From Lethocerus indicus (lineage: Eukaryota > Arthropoda > Insecta > Hemiptera > Belostomatidae): a stretch of DNA of 64,000 nt. The DNA lies in NCBI GenBank assembly GCA_019843655.1, contig JACDQD010000007.1, forward strand, positions 26,120,365 to 26,184,364, in the 5' to 3' direction. The translations under genes were made by a program, and so were the position numbers. Under the pieces are notes generated by a model, which searched no databases, was not told where the DNA came from, and saw only the letters and a list, made by a program, of their open reading frames with translations. The first letter of the stretch is position 1. The number at the start of each line of letters is the position of its first letter. Below are positions 1-10,570 of this stretch, one piece after another.

Positions 1-444
1 CCCTACAATAACCTGTACCGCCGTCTCCTATTGTGACCCTCCTAATTGAATAATTTCGCATCGTCCGATTCCGTCCGTCTTCTAGATATCACGCCGGACA
101 GCGCATATATAAACAATCCAATTGAAAGCGCCCTCGGAGGCGCTATCCCATGACCCGAGTGCGAGCGAACTCCCCTTGCAGAAGGTTATTGGCTCCTTCT
201 TGCCAAGATACGCACTTCTGAAATAGTCTCGCAAATAATTTCTGCTGTGAAAGTTGAACTGAAAAAATATATAGTTCGAAAAATGAACACTCGCCCGACA
301 TCGCTTCTGTTTTTAAATTTAATTTTAACAACCAAAGAGTTTGTTCTTTGATTCATCAAAAGTAGGCAGTTGAAAGTTTTCGTTCAAAGGAATCTGATCA
401 GTGGACAATTGGCCGGTGAGATTATTTAATGATTTTGAATATAA
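1..444. other. Non-coding, nothing recognised
   Basis: AT-rich sequence with only short chance frames. I see no repeat, RNA gene or splice pattern here. Confidence 0.6.
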
Positions 445-515
445 AGTTCATTCCTTCTTCTAGATGCATTCGATGAAAGTGCTCTCAATACTACCCGGCG
501 ACTTCGAATTAGTAC
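445..515 (+). repeat. Dispersed repeat family B, diverged copy
   Basis: Carries the family B signature: a TTCATTC-like start, then GTGAAAG, then CTCAATACTACCCGGCGACT. The same block order occurs at 4415-4515 and 30241-30330 and, reverse-complemented, at 16835-16920 and 40701-40800. No coding capacity is visible. The family is defined here only from copies in this window. Confidence 0.65.
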
Positions 516-1773
516 TGGTCTTATTCAGATTCTACGAATTGAAAAATCGCGATTTATTTCGCCGGTATTTTTCCCCACGACTGTCACTATTAATCTTGAC
601 GATATGTGAGTCAGTGCAGACGACCCTAATTGAAAGCCAATTTGATCGCGCGATATGACGTCATCGGATGGCTCCGTCCATCGGGACCTCTGGTCTTGCG
701 CAACGACGGTTTTCCGCAGCGGTCGGATGTTTTCCATGTCGGTCCGGTGTTTTTCTAAAGGGTGGACCCTCTGTGCCGGGCAATTAGCGCAGGAAATCAG
801 ATATTTCTGACTGTAATTGAGCAGATGGTTTCTATGGCATAGTTCCTTGCCACATCGCCCATCGCGACTCTTCAGGAAACATCTACCCCCTGAAGTCCCA
901 AGGATGCGCAACATTTTCCAACCCATTCCTGGAGTTAATATTCCTATAAATTTATTCACGAAGACTTCGATATCGTTTACCTTTGAATATAATTCTTATT
1001 TTCGATGAATAGACAATTTCTCCGTTATATACTTCTCCCACTCTGCTATTGTTCGATGTAAAAATAAATAATTCAGTGTCCAGTTAAAATAAGAAATAGG
1101 GACTTTGTCAAATTATAGAATGTAATTATGTTTTCACTTCTGTACGCCTTCTTGGTAAGAAGATACACGACAAAAGGGCAATTGGTTAAAAACCTCATTA
1201 CTTTCAGTAAGAACAATATTTATATCTACCCGCATCAGTTCTTTTGGCCTTAGAACATACAAGTAAACGCTAGTTAGCGCTAGGTGTTCACGCATGACTA
1301 AAATCCCTACGCTCGTAGAATTCGTAGTTATTATCATTTCAACTTATTTTATTGCAAAGTCTGAAGATTACAACAGCATTGTGTTGTTAGGTAGGGAAGA
1401 TGGAGTGGTCTGGGCTGTGAGGACGTGTCGGGCGGTGGGGGTTCCCACCCACGTCCTCCGTGTCTTCTTCTTCTTCTAATAACCGGTCTCTTTCTTCTGT
1501 TCTTGTGCTCGAGCATAAATCATGTTCACCGGAGTCCGGCCCACCATTACGTATTCACCCGGGTCCGCTCCCCCTTAACAACATTCTGGGCCGTATAAAT
1601 ATCAACGCCCAGCTCGGTATTTCAATACAATCGTTTTTAGTCCCTCGTTTTATTTTACACGTCCCCCGGTCTATCGATGTCGAGTCAATTGGAATAGTGG
1701 GCTTAATCGTTCTATATTCTCTCCCTATAGACTTTCCCGCGTTTTTGTAGAAAGCATTTCTCAGGTACTTGAG

Positions 1774-1776
<3 letters not shown>
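516..1776. other. Non-coding; short TTC run
   Basis: No convincing gene. A short TTC run lies at about 1465-1478. The overlapping short frames on both strands have no recognisable domains. Confidence 0.6.

Positions 1777-1819
<43 letters not shown>
1777..1819. repeat. (TA)n microsatellite
   Basis: About 21 uninterrupted AT dinucleotides. It is one of several long (TA)n tracts in the window. Confidence 0.95.
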
Positions 1820-1821
<2 letters not shown>

Positions 1822-3199
1822 ATACATCATATAACATGATACATATAACTTATTATAGTTTGGAATACTTGTTATATGGTCCATTTGGATATTTTATTTA
1901 TATTGGTATCGATGTATAATGTAATGCCCGGTGTCTGGAATTTATGCATGCACGGTTCTTCTGATCATTCGTCCCCTGGTTTTGGCCACCTTCTGTGAGT
2001 ACGTTGGCGTGACACTTAAGCACGTTGGTTTCCCTCTGTCGGCTCCAATTCTACGTTGTTATATTAGAATAGTTCGGCATTAACGGGCGCTGTTTCGAAT
2101 TCCGGTGCTGGATATATTGTAGAATGACTGCGCCCGATAGTTATGACCGATAATGACTGTAAACTGGATTATAGTCTCAAGAAATAGCTCTAATTTACAA
2201 TTCTATTTTGCCATCTGGATTCTAAAATTGCATTTTCGGACTACATCAATTGGGTTTATTTATCATTTATCGTTGGAACTGGCTCACGTATCCAGCTAAA
2301 CCGTTAGTGGCAGGACGAGGCTATTTTTGAAAAAGTGCGGACTTTTGGACGAATTGGCGGGCTTTTTTGTTGTCGTGAAATCGGCTATTGACCCCCGCCG
2401 AGGGGGTGTTGTGGACCCACAGGACGCGTACGCGTGTTGCAGAAGGCCGTATGGCCGGCCGCACAAGTGCAGATATCAGTTTTTGCCATTTTATTTTTTT
2501 TTCACGAGACGCCTCTCCGATAATTCTATTTTTTCTACGGCCCGTCTATGACCGTTCGACGCCGGCCAGTTCCGAGGCGCCGCGACGCCGTGTCGATATT
2601 AACGACGCAAATAAGTTTTTTTTTGCATCCTGAGCCGAAGGAGGCGACAGAAGGACATGCGTCCCAACATAAACATCAATACCACTCGTGATGTCCCGCT
2701 ATAATTCAGGCGCTTTATATGCACTAAAACCCCAATAAGCTTTTCAACAGAAGAACTGCTCAAAGGCCAATGTTTCGACCAATTAATTCATTACAGAAAA
2801 TCGTTATGATCAGTTGTTAATAGTGAGCTGAACTGTTATTCTTCTTTAATTACTTATCGAATTTCGTTCCCTGTAATCCTTCCGACTTAATTATGCGATG
2901 GGGTTGTTTTTAGGGCGATGGTTAGGTAGGCCTCGACAGTGTAAACTAAATCCGAGGGCCTGTTTAAGTGGTCTATAAACAAGGCACCATAAGAGTGAGC
3001 CCCACTTCCCCTCCCCCCAGCTCCTCCAACCGGCGCACTTAAAGTGCCGGGCCGGCACTTTTTACGCCCAGTTGACGCCCTCAGCCAGGCTATTTTCCGG
3101 AAAACATTAAGCCGAAGATATTTACGAGAGGATATTTTCACATTTTCACCACTATTCAACATAATATTGGGTTTTTTTCCAAGCCAATTCCAAATCCCG
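1820..3199. other. Non-coding, nothing recognised
   Basis: A mix of AT-rich and GC-richer patches (for example 2390-2480 and 3000-3070). No domain, repeat or splice-flanked frame could be supported. Confidence 0.55.
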
Positions 3200-3313
3200 A
3201 TGGCCACTCGTGAAAATATTATAGAATGGCGCCATCAATATTACGTTCCAGAAGAGTACATTCGCACAGGAACAGTTGGTGTTAGTGTATTTATAGAAGA
3301 AATTTGCTGCTAA
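3200..3313 (+). pseudogene. Possible decayed DDE-transposase-like fragment
   Basis: A 37-codon frame begins MATRENIIEWRHQYY and ends VSVFIEEICC before a stop. The spacing resembles a pattern I know from DDE-type transposases of arthropod elements: an Arg-x-x-Ile-x-x-Trp-Arg block followed about 20 residues later by a hydrophobic strand with Asp-Glu-Thr-Trp. Here the expected Asp is Glu or Ile, so if the match is right the catalytic residue is lost. No terminal repeats were found around it. The similarity is weak and could be chance. Confidence 0.25.
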
Positions 3314-4001
3314 CTAGAGGAACAAATCAGTGATTGCGAATAAATCTTAAATAATTTCAATTTTGCATTTGTCCTTCTTCTTTTCATCGTCCCGAAGCTG
3401 CCCTCATTACATATAAGGGAAAGTTTTTCACCCGAATTATCTTTTATAAACGGGTAATTTTATTGTAAATAGCGGAAATTCCGGGCAGATTCGCGTTTCG
3501 GTCGTAGTACAGAACAGTGTCTTGTTTCATCTCACCCGTCCGAACGTTTCCGGGCTTTCGGCCCTGTTCTCAGGGTCTCCGATTCCAGCAGGGCCGACAC
3601 AACACGTGTTAGCCCACATATGTCTTTTCCCTTTTACCTTTTTCCCGGCCTTCGGCAAGGGGGGAAGTGGGAGGTGGGAAGGAGAAGGAGCCACACACTC
3701 TTCCAGTCCCATGGAATGGGGGCGTCGTAACATTATCTGGCCCTCGGCATCTCAGAAATCTGGTTCCCAAGAGAAAAATGAGGCTCACTGCAGTCGAATC
3801 CATGTTGCTGTCGTGGCTTAATTAATAATAGAGTTTACATAAATATATTCGAAATCGCGCTGATGATTCACATCAAAAACTGTTATTTGGAATACCTGTT
3901 TGGTGTTACAAGGATATGGAAAAACGTGGGGTTCTTGTTACCTTAGGCACATATTAAATTAGTTAACTAATCTAAGTGATGAGCATACTTACTGATGAGA
4001 C
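3314..4001. other. Non-coding, nothing recognised
   Basis: Includes a GC-richer patch at 3490-3800 with overlapping short frames on both strands. None has recognisable content. Confidence 0.55.
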
Positions 4002-4075
4002 GCTACTGAAGTTGGCAGCGGATGAAACCGGTCCAGCAAAAGATCAAACCAGAGCCACGGAATATCACAAGAACT
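3985..4075 (+). repeat. Hammerhead-like repeat family, decayed copy
   Basis: Positions 4002-4036 read GCTACTGAAG, a short spacer, then GATGAAACCGGTCCAGC, followed by AAAAGATCAAACC. This is the same order as the well-preserved copy at 52913-52949. The GCTA arm and the GAAACCGGTC block are kept, but the central stem is mutated and the 3' arm reads CAGC instead of TAGC. It is probably an old, inactive copy. Confidence 0.6.
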
Positions 4076-4218
4076 ATTTTATTCCTTATTTCTCATTAGG
4101 AAATTTGATTGGAAGAAATTATTAGTAAGACGGTGGAAGTATATGAGTGATGTTTAGAAACAAAAACACTCGTGCTATTTTCCTTTCAATTCGGTCTTAA
4201 GTTCTGACAGCATTGAGT

Positions 4219-4255
4219 CAGTAGACGATGGCGAGAACAAGAAACCGGTCTGGGT
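4219..4255 (+). repeat. Second hammerhead-like remnant
   Basis: The stretch GTAGACGATGGCGAGAACAA followed by GAAACCGGTC shares the GATGGCGAG and GAAACCGGTC blocks with the family at 52913-52949, about 200 bp from the previous copy. The first core element is damaged. It may be an independent fragment or part of the same insertion. Confidence 0.35.
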
Positions 4256-4414
4256 TTTTGTAAAATAGGCGAGCGGAAACGGATAATCGCGAGAGTTATG
4301 ACCTTTTTCAATTCAAATTTGCAGCCGGATCAGATTATACGCCTTGAAACTAGTCAGAACGAAAGATCACATTTACAAGATAGTTAGAACGGGTTATTCA
4401 GCCCGTTGTTTTTA

Positions 4415-4515
4415 GTTCATTCTCTATTCTGTGAAAGTTTTGCTCTCAATACTGCCTTGCGACTGGTTTTTCACCATTACTTCCGAAGTGATTTACTCCT
4501 CTATACATCGTGGGG
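4415..4515 (+). repeat. Dispersed repeat family B copy
   Basis: Reads AGTTCATTCTCTATTCTGTG, then GCTCTCAATACTGCC, a CGACTGGT block, ATTACTTC and TTTACTCCTC. All blocks are in the family order. The copy at 8165-8260 continues with the same TTGCTCCTC tail, so the repeat extends to the right of its core. Confidence 0.75.
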
Positions 4516-6614
4516 TCATTCTCGCTGCCGGTCTTTAGGGATAATATTCCTCGTTACCAATCAAAGCACCCTATCCCTGTACAGGATTATTCAGTAAGAA
4601 CCCATTTCTAGGAACCCAGTGCTTCAATTCTTCATATATACCTATTGTTGAAATCCTGCAGTTCTAATTACTCCTTAACGCGTTTTAGGCCTGCTCTTCT
4701 GCAACTTGAGGTGGCAGAAGAATTACCGAAAATGTTATCAGCATTGTTCGACCGACCTCAAGGTTTTGGACCGGGGTTTGCGCTGAAGAAACCCCCGTTC
4801 CCCCCCAATTGGCGACAAAAACCTTAGCACGCGGTTGTCCCCCATTTGTGCCCCGCCCTAGTTTCTACCCTAAAACTGCCTTTCCCACACTCACGCACAC
4901 TCAAACGACACCAAGATTTCCAAGAATTTAGTCCCGAGGCCCTTCTTCTCCCTTGTAAGTTTGCCGAGCCGGGAAAAATTATAGATCTAATGACTACGGC
5001 CATCTGTTGCTTCGTTGGACACACAAAAAAAGGTCGCCCCAAAAGACCATTTATCAATTTTAGTGCCGTATTTTGCTCTGTTAATGTACGGGAAAAAATA
5101 TGGAATGCGATAACAGCGTTAATCCATTAGTGACCCTAAAGTTGTGATCTGTTGAAGAAAACATCGCTGGGTTGGGGGCCGCTTCGATTTTCGATTAGGG
5201 CGACAACGACATTCAAATCTAAATATTGGGATCGTAAAGCGAGATAGATATATGAGACGAGCGGAGAACAATCTTCGGTAAAATATAAGTTTCTGAACTT
5301 TAAAGCCCCTTAAGCTGAGGACATGGTCTGAACACATCGGTAGCAGTCAGAAGAGTAGGGCTTGTTGGAGGGATCTTCTGGCTGCTGTACTTCTTTCTGT
5401 TTACTAAGAAATACAAGAAATAGTACTTGTCTTGTACTATTTTCTGTCTACTTGACCCATAAAACAGTTGCGTTTTTCAAATGCCTAGGCCCCTGAAATA
5501 TGCCATCGTTTCCGGGTGATTCGTCAGAATTCTATCCAGGAACGAACGAGACACTTCCTCCCGAAGTTCAGGATCCCGATAATGGGTTGCAAATGTTATT
5601 CCCGATATCTCTCATTCTACCTCTTCGACGAGGGCTTAACCTTTACTACGGTTACGAGTTTCTATTTTTTCCCCCCTTTCCCCACTCTTCATCCCGGCCG
5701 ATGCATTTTAATGCCTCATTTTCATAGCCGCTGCACCGCCGCATAATACCCGCATTAGCATACTCGGGGCTCGGCACGGAGAGATCATTCCACTCTCGGG
5801 GCCCGGAGCAGAAGAAGGAGGAACGCGAAAAAATGCTGCCGCCGCTGTCACCCCTTTTTTGCCGGCAAGCTTCGACGGACCGCAACAAATCAGGCTTGCG
5901 GAGTGGTGTTACATTTTATTTGTTTATGTATCATTCGTGAGGTGGGTTTGATCTCCAAAACCGAACAAATTTCAGATAATATCATCAGGATTTCTGAATA
6001 GCCAAAGGCCACAAACCCGCCTGTTCCGGAGAACACAGACGTGCCCATAAGGAAATCGGTTAATAACGACGAAAAAATAGAGACAAACTCCAAAGCCACC
6101 CCAATCCCAATGGCATCGTCCTGCCAGTTACCCCCTAAAAACCCCACTGGTGACTATATCAACTTTGTTATACTGGTAACAGCTCGTATAGTGCCGCCAT
6201 GAACCATCGCCAAGTATCCAAAGTGGTGTGCAAAATTGTATAATACCTACGATATTCTATGCGTATTTAAGGATAACAAAGTATTTTTAATTGGCAGAAC
6301 TCCCAAAGAAGGGCCGGTCCCCGAGGTCGAACTCAGAGTCCTAATTGAATTACAAGCGGTCGACTCCAGAATATTCAAATTGGCTGTTCCTTTCATGTTG
6401 ATTTTTCATATTACATGGGAAGAGCGGGTGTAATTGGCAGATGGCCAGACTGTAGCTGGAGGAGGAGGCGAAGGGGAGGGGGGTGAAGCATTTCACAAAG
6501 CGGTGATCTGAAGCGTGCATTAGAAGGGAGTGACCAGCGGCCCATTGAAGAAGCCGTTCTGTTGCCTGCCTCCTATGAATGCACCTAGAGAACGCATTCA
6601 TCTCTGCCTCCCCC
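4516..6614. other. Non-coding, nothing recognised
   Basis: About 2.1 kb with short overlapping frames on both strands, the longest under 100 codons. No domain, RNA gene or repeat was identified. Confidence 0.55.
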
Positions 6615-6656
6615 GTACTTCTTCTTCATCTTCTCCTCCTCCTCCTCCTCCTCTCC
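6615..6656. repeat. Pyrimidine (CTT/CTC) microsatellite
   Basis: A run of CTT and TCC triplets, followed by a C/T-rich stretch to about 6760. Pyrimidine-only frames across it encode runs of Ser, Pro or Leu and are not genes. Confidence 0.85.
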
Positions 6657-6906
6657 GCTCCTTCTTCACCGTCATCCTTTACCGGCCATTCAATCCCTCC
6701 CCCTCCGCCCGGCCATTCAGCGCCCCATTCAGCCCGCCCGCCTTCTTCCCCTCCACGGACCGACTCGGAGCATCGAGGTATATCGGTTTACATCCTGTGG
6801 ATTAATTTGAGACGCGACCTCTTGCCCGCCTAGGAGAGAGAGCTAGCGGTCGGCCAGTGTGCAGACCATTGTCCCATTTCCTCCCTTTTCTCTTTTACTT
6901 TTCCAG

Positions 6907-7092
6907 GACGATTATGAAAGAGATTGTACAATTCCGCGAGCCGATTGCCAACTCCGAATTTTTATGTACGGGAAGAAAGTTTTTAAAAGCATCCTGTCAC
7001 GTGATCGATGCAGTCGGCAGTGGATTAGGTATACCGAATCGAAATCATATTTGGCATCTGTGTTGCTACCACGGAAATATTCTATTATTTAA
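6907..7092 (+). CDS. Candidate exon behind a strong 3' splice site
   Basis: Just upstream is a textbook acceptor: a pyrimidine tract from about 6870 to 6904 ending in TTTTCCAG. The frame starting at 6907 begins DDYERDCTIPRADC and runs 61 codons to a stop, with a basic, Tyr-rich tail. A second frame (TIMKEIVQFREPIAN...) stays open even longer, to 7123, so the true phase is unclear. There is no good internal 5' splice site except weak ones such as ATTAG/GTATAC near 7027, so if real it may be a terminal exon. No family was recognised. The support is the splice site and the open frames only. Confidence 0.33.
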   Translation, partial: DDYERDCTIPRADCQLRIFMYGKKVFKSILSRDRCSRQWIRYTESKSYLASVLLPRKYSII

Positions 7093-8164
7093 CGGTAGCA
7101 AGCCACTACATAAAAATAAATAGTTAATTAACAACAAATGTAACAATATCTGTCTCATTACCTTTAATAATTCCTGGATTAGTTTTCGTCTGGGACCGAA
7201 TATAGCCTAAAATATCCTTTCAGTGGTTTGGAACCATCTTAAGCTGGATCGATTTCGGCTGTTTAATAGTATTCCGTCAATAATGGTACAATGAATAATC
7301 CTGCCTACATTGAATTGGTAAATATATACATAAATATACACATGTATATAATAATGTCAGCTTTTCCTCGTTGGAAATCGTATTCTATGTATAATAGGCG
7401 CGATCTAAACGTACCATTGATTAGCCCATGAATCTCCCTCAACCTAATGAATTATTGTTGCACCTCCAGCTTTTCTATCGGTGTTTGCTCCATTAGTGTT
7501 TGCAGGAAATCGTGAAGTTAGAAGTGTGAGTATATTTTCACTCGGTATGGCCTGCCGGTTGGTCAGGTATAGCGATTACGGTTATATTGGGATTGGGAGG
7601 CGCTCTATGAAAATGTCCCCCGGCCGATGTGACCTGAGCCTCCGTCCCGTAAACCCTTCATTATAGGCGTCCTCGGCTGTCGGACGGCCCTAACAAAACC
7701 CCCGGGGCCAATCTCAGCTCTATGAATGGCGTACTATCTCGGCGGCCCCATCTATGCTGGGCGCGGTACTCGCGTGTTTTACTTCAACCTCAGGAATTCG
7801 GAATTCAATTCATAATCCCCGACCCGTCAGATACGCCGGTCTCTCTCAATAATGCCTACAAAGGAGTCCACGCGGGGAGGAGGGAAATTAAAACGGTCGG
7901 TAGATTGTTCATCGCGTAAAGGTGATCTAAACGTTGGATTCAGGTCTACCTCTTTCTTGCCCATCTCAGTTCTGTAGGTTTAGAAAACTAAGATTCACGC
8001 TTACCACAGTCCGAAACGGGTCTAGCGAAAGATCACAAAACTCACAGACTTATGTAATAGTACCAGTCAAAATTAACCGCGTCTATTTTATTTTCGTGTG
8101 AAATTTTCCCAACATAATGGGAATTCTCCTGGAGTTGGTAACAACTGTACGTAATTTTTCTCTA
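7093..8164. other. Non-coding with a small repeat remnant
   Basis: No gene recognised. Positions 8011-8026 (CCGAAACGGGTCTAGC, then GAAAGATCACAAAAC) match the 3' half of the hammerhead-like family. An acceptor-like pyrimidine stretch ends with CAG near 7504. Confidence 0.55.
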
Positions 8165-8260
8165 GTTCATACCTATTTCTGGGTGGAATTTGAGAACATG
8201 TTCGTAATACTGCCTGGCCTATTTAACCTTCATTTTTGAAGTAATTTGCTCCTCCTCATC
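8165..8260 (+). repeat. Dispersed repeat family B copy
   Basis: Shows AGTTCATACC, GAGAACATG, TAATACTGCCTGGCC, TTTAACCTTCATTTTTGAAG and TTTGCTCCTC in family order. It lies about 140 bp downstream of a hammerhead-family remnant on the same strand. Confidence 0.75.
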
Positions 8261-9010
8261 GTGGACTCGAGAGTGCCTCTGCCCTGAGCCGGCGCGTGGG
8301 GACGTCCTCGTTATTTGTGGGAGTAGCCATTGCTGCGGTCATATGGGGGAGAGGGGCGCTGTGGGAAGAGAGGATCGCATGTCGCGGAGACTACAACGGT
8401 GGGTCAGAATGGAAGTGGCTCCGAAGTTTTATGGCCGGTCCGGTTGTATTCTGAGCGTGTAATAGTTGGGCCGCTGGTGGAGAGAGGCCCAGCGGGTCAT
8501 CATGCATTATGTAGCAGTGTATTCAGACTTGAAGAGGGACCCGGGCCCCGAGTTCGTTATTCCTTGAATGGTGCCACAGAGCCCGCCAACCTCCTCCTCC
8601 TCCTCCTCCGCCACTAACTCATCAGTTTCGTATTATCCCAATTCTATTTTTTTTTCGGTCGGGCCTTTTCAGTTTTCTTCCTGAAAAGACAAAAATTTGA
8701 AAATAACAGAATGTATAATACGGAGGCGAAACACTTAGCCGATAATGAACTACAGTTTTTTGGAAAGTCCCTCCGAGTCCTTTTACGGGCATAAGTTTAC
8801 TAAATGTATGTTGTACTTTAGTTTCTGAGTTTACAACAATAAGCCCAAACATATTGTATAGACCATGCTTATGGCATCTCTTTTACATTTTAAATCAAAC
8901 CCTGTGTAATTGATAATACGTTTTCAAGATGGAACGTAACAGAATGTACCCGGTTGAAAATATCTTGACCCGTTATTAATTATTCTTTCAAGTTTGAGGT
9001 ACTTCGACAG
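8261..9010. other. Non-coding; (CTC)n at 8590-8611
   Basis: A short CTC repeat is present. On the minus strand an acceptor-like TTTTTGTCTTTTCAG ends at about 8681 and is followed by a short basic frame (RKLKRPDRKKNR). It is too short to call. Confidence 0.5.
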
Positions 9011-9060
9011 ATTTTTTTAATACTGCCTGGCTGCTGTTTTTTAATATTTATTTGTGAGCT
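9011..9060 (+). repeat. Dispersed repeat family B, partial copy
   Basis: Contains TTTAATACTGCCTGGCTGCT followed by a T-rich block. It matches the core of the family but lacks the 5' blocks. Confidence 0.6.
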
Positions 9061-10540
9061 GCATTACTTTGCACGAAGGTATAAAAGAGTTGTAAAAACA
9101 GCTGTACGACATTAACTTTCCAAGAGATTTTATATCGCCGGGACGTATTAGTAAAATGAGTTCGATTTTCATGCATTTGTACCAATTTCAACTCTCTCCC
9201 GGCTAAAAAGGAAATCGTCCTGGCCGAAATCTGAATCGGCGCCACCGTAATTAAATGCCGCATTGATAAATAGAGGAAACTGCTAATTGGTGGTCCTCGG
9301 GCCGTCGCTCCAACAACACGCCTGATGTACATTCAAGCCCCGACCGACATTTTTCGGGCTTCCCAAAACCGTTATAGAATAATTATTAGCCTCCGGATGT
9401 TGAAAATGACCGCTTACAACTCACCTCTATTATCGCCGATGAGATATTCCGTAGAATATAAGGCCGGATCTTAGGTTAATATTAATCTTGGCAGAAGGAA
9501 ACAGTTCTGGCGTTTGTAGGATCGTTTTTTGTTTAAAATTGTATGGCGTTTTTTAATATTTTTTACTTCTCTTAAAATTTCTATGACTTGTAAGTCAGCG
9601 CATGAATTTTCAGCATAATGTCTCTCTCAGAATGTTGTTCTCCATATCTCAATATCAATTTACTCTCCACAACTATTCTGCGACAGTGTTTGAATTTTGA
9701 GAGACATTTAAAAGAGATATCTCGCACAACAATGTTCAACCTGAGAGTTTTCGATGGCACCAGAGTTGGTATTTTAATTAATTTTAATTTGTTCGCACTG
9801 CTTCATTAAACCTGAAAATGTGACTACATTTTACCGTAAATCGGCCAGTAATTGTACAACCGTATTACGGTTGTTCTGTAACGTGAAACGGTCTTAGCAC
9901 GCGAATCGCTAATAGCGGAAGATTACCGTTTTAAAAATTCAAAGCGGGTTGCCTGCACATGAGGCTATAATCGCGCGGCGGTACGGGAAAACATTCAGAA
10001 GAGTTTTGTTTCTCTTCTTGTCCTTTCCTATTCCACGCCCAAGAATCCAATTACAATGCCTCGGCCGTATAAATAATAAACTATTTTTCCCCCATTGTGG
10101 CTCTGAATATGTTAGCTTTTATATTCGAACCCGTCTACTTAACCGGGCGCGTTCCACGAGGCATTCGGAGCACGTCTCCTTGGCTCCCGGGATAAATAAC
10201 TCAATCTGGGAGTCGGCATTAGAACGGTCGATATGAAGAAGAATGAAGAGGGAAAAAAAAGAACAGAGATTACCGTTATTTCAACTATTGTAATTACATC
10301 GATCTATTTCTTATGCGGCCGGTGAATGCCAGCTATTTAAAGTCTAAATCCTGGCAGGTTTTACTATTTATCTATGGGCATTAGAACTTGAAATTCATAA
10401 ACAGAACGCATGCAGTTGAATGCAGAACGATTCAACTCTAATGTGTTTTTTTCGAATATAAGAAACCATCAGAATTATTCATACTTAAAAATGCTGTAGT
10501 ATCAATTTACTAAGCGCTAAGGTTTTATTTTATTAACGAG
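9061..10540. other. Non-coding, nothing recognised
   Basis: AT-rich. Only short frames are present, and none shows a domain or splice flanks. Confidence 0.55.
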
Positions 10541-10570
10541 TCTTCGTTATTTTTCTGTTTCAGGTTAGTA
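10541..10570 (+). promoter_or_regulatory. Candidate recursive-splicing (ratchet) site
   Basis: A pyrimidine tract (TTATTTTTCTGTTT) ends in CAG at 10561-10563 and is followed at once by GTTAGTA, a usable 5' splice site. An acceptor fused to a donor is the definition of a ratchet point in long animal introns. The core TCTGTTTCAGGT recurs exactly at 38893-38904. The alternative is an ordinary 3' splice site whose exon happens to begin with GT. That frame reads VSTFYRQGYWLKLSE and then stops. Confidence 0.45.

Noticed and set aside
6530..6833. Ser/Pro/Leu-rich frames on the plus strand
   Set aside because: Explained by the CTT/CTC pyrimidine tract; both overlapping frames are low complexity.
8622..8690. 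Minus-strand acceptor followed by a basic peptide
   Set aside because: The pyrimidine tract is good, but all three following frames stop within about 20 codons and none is recognisable.
10110..10130. ATTCGAACCC as a minus-strand tRNA T-loop
   Set aside because: No acceptor stem or anticodon arm was found around it.
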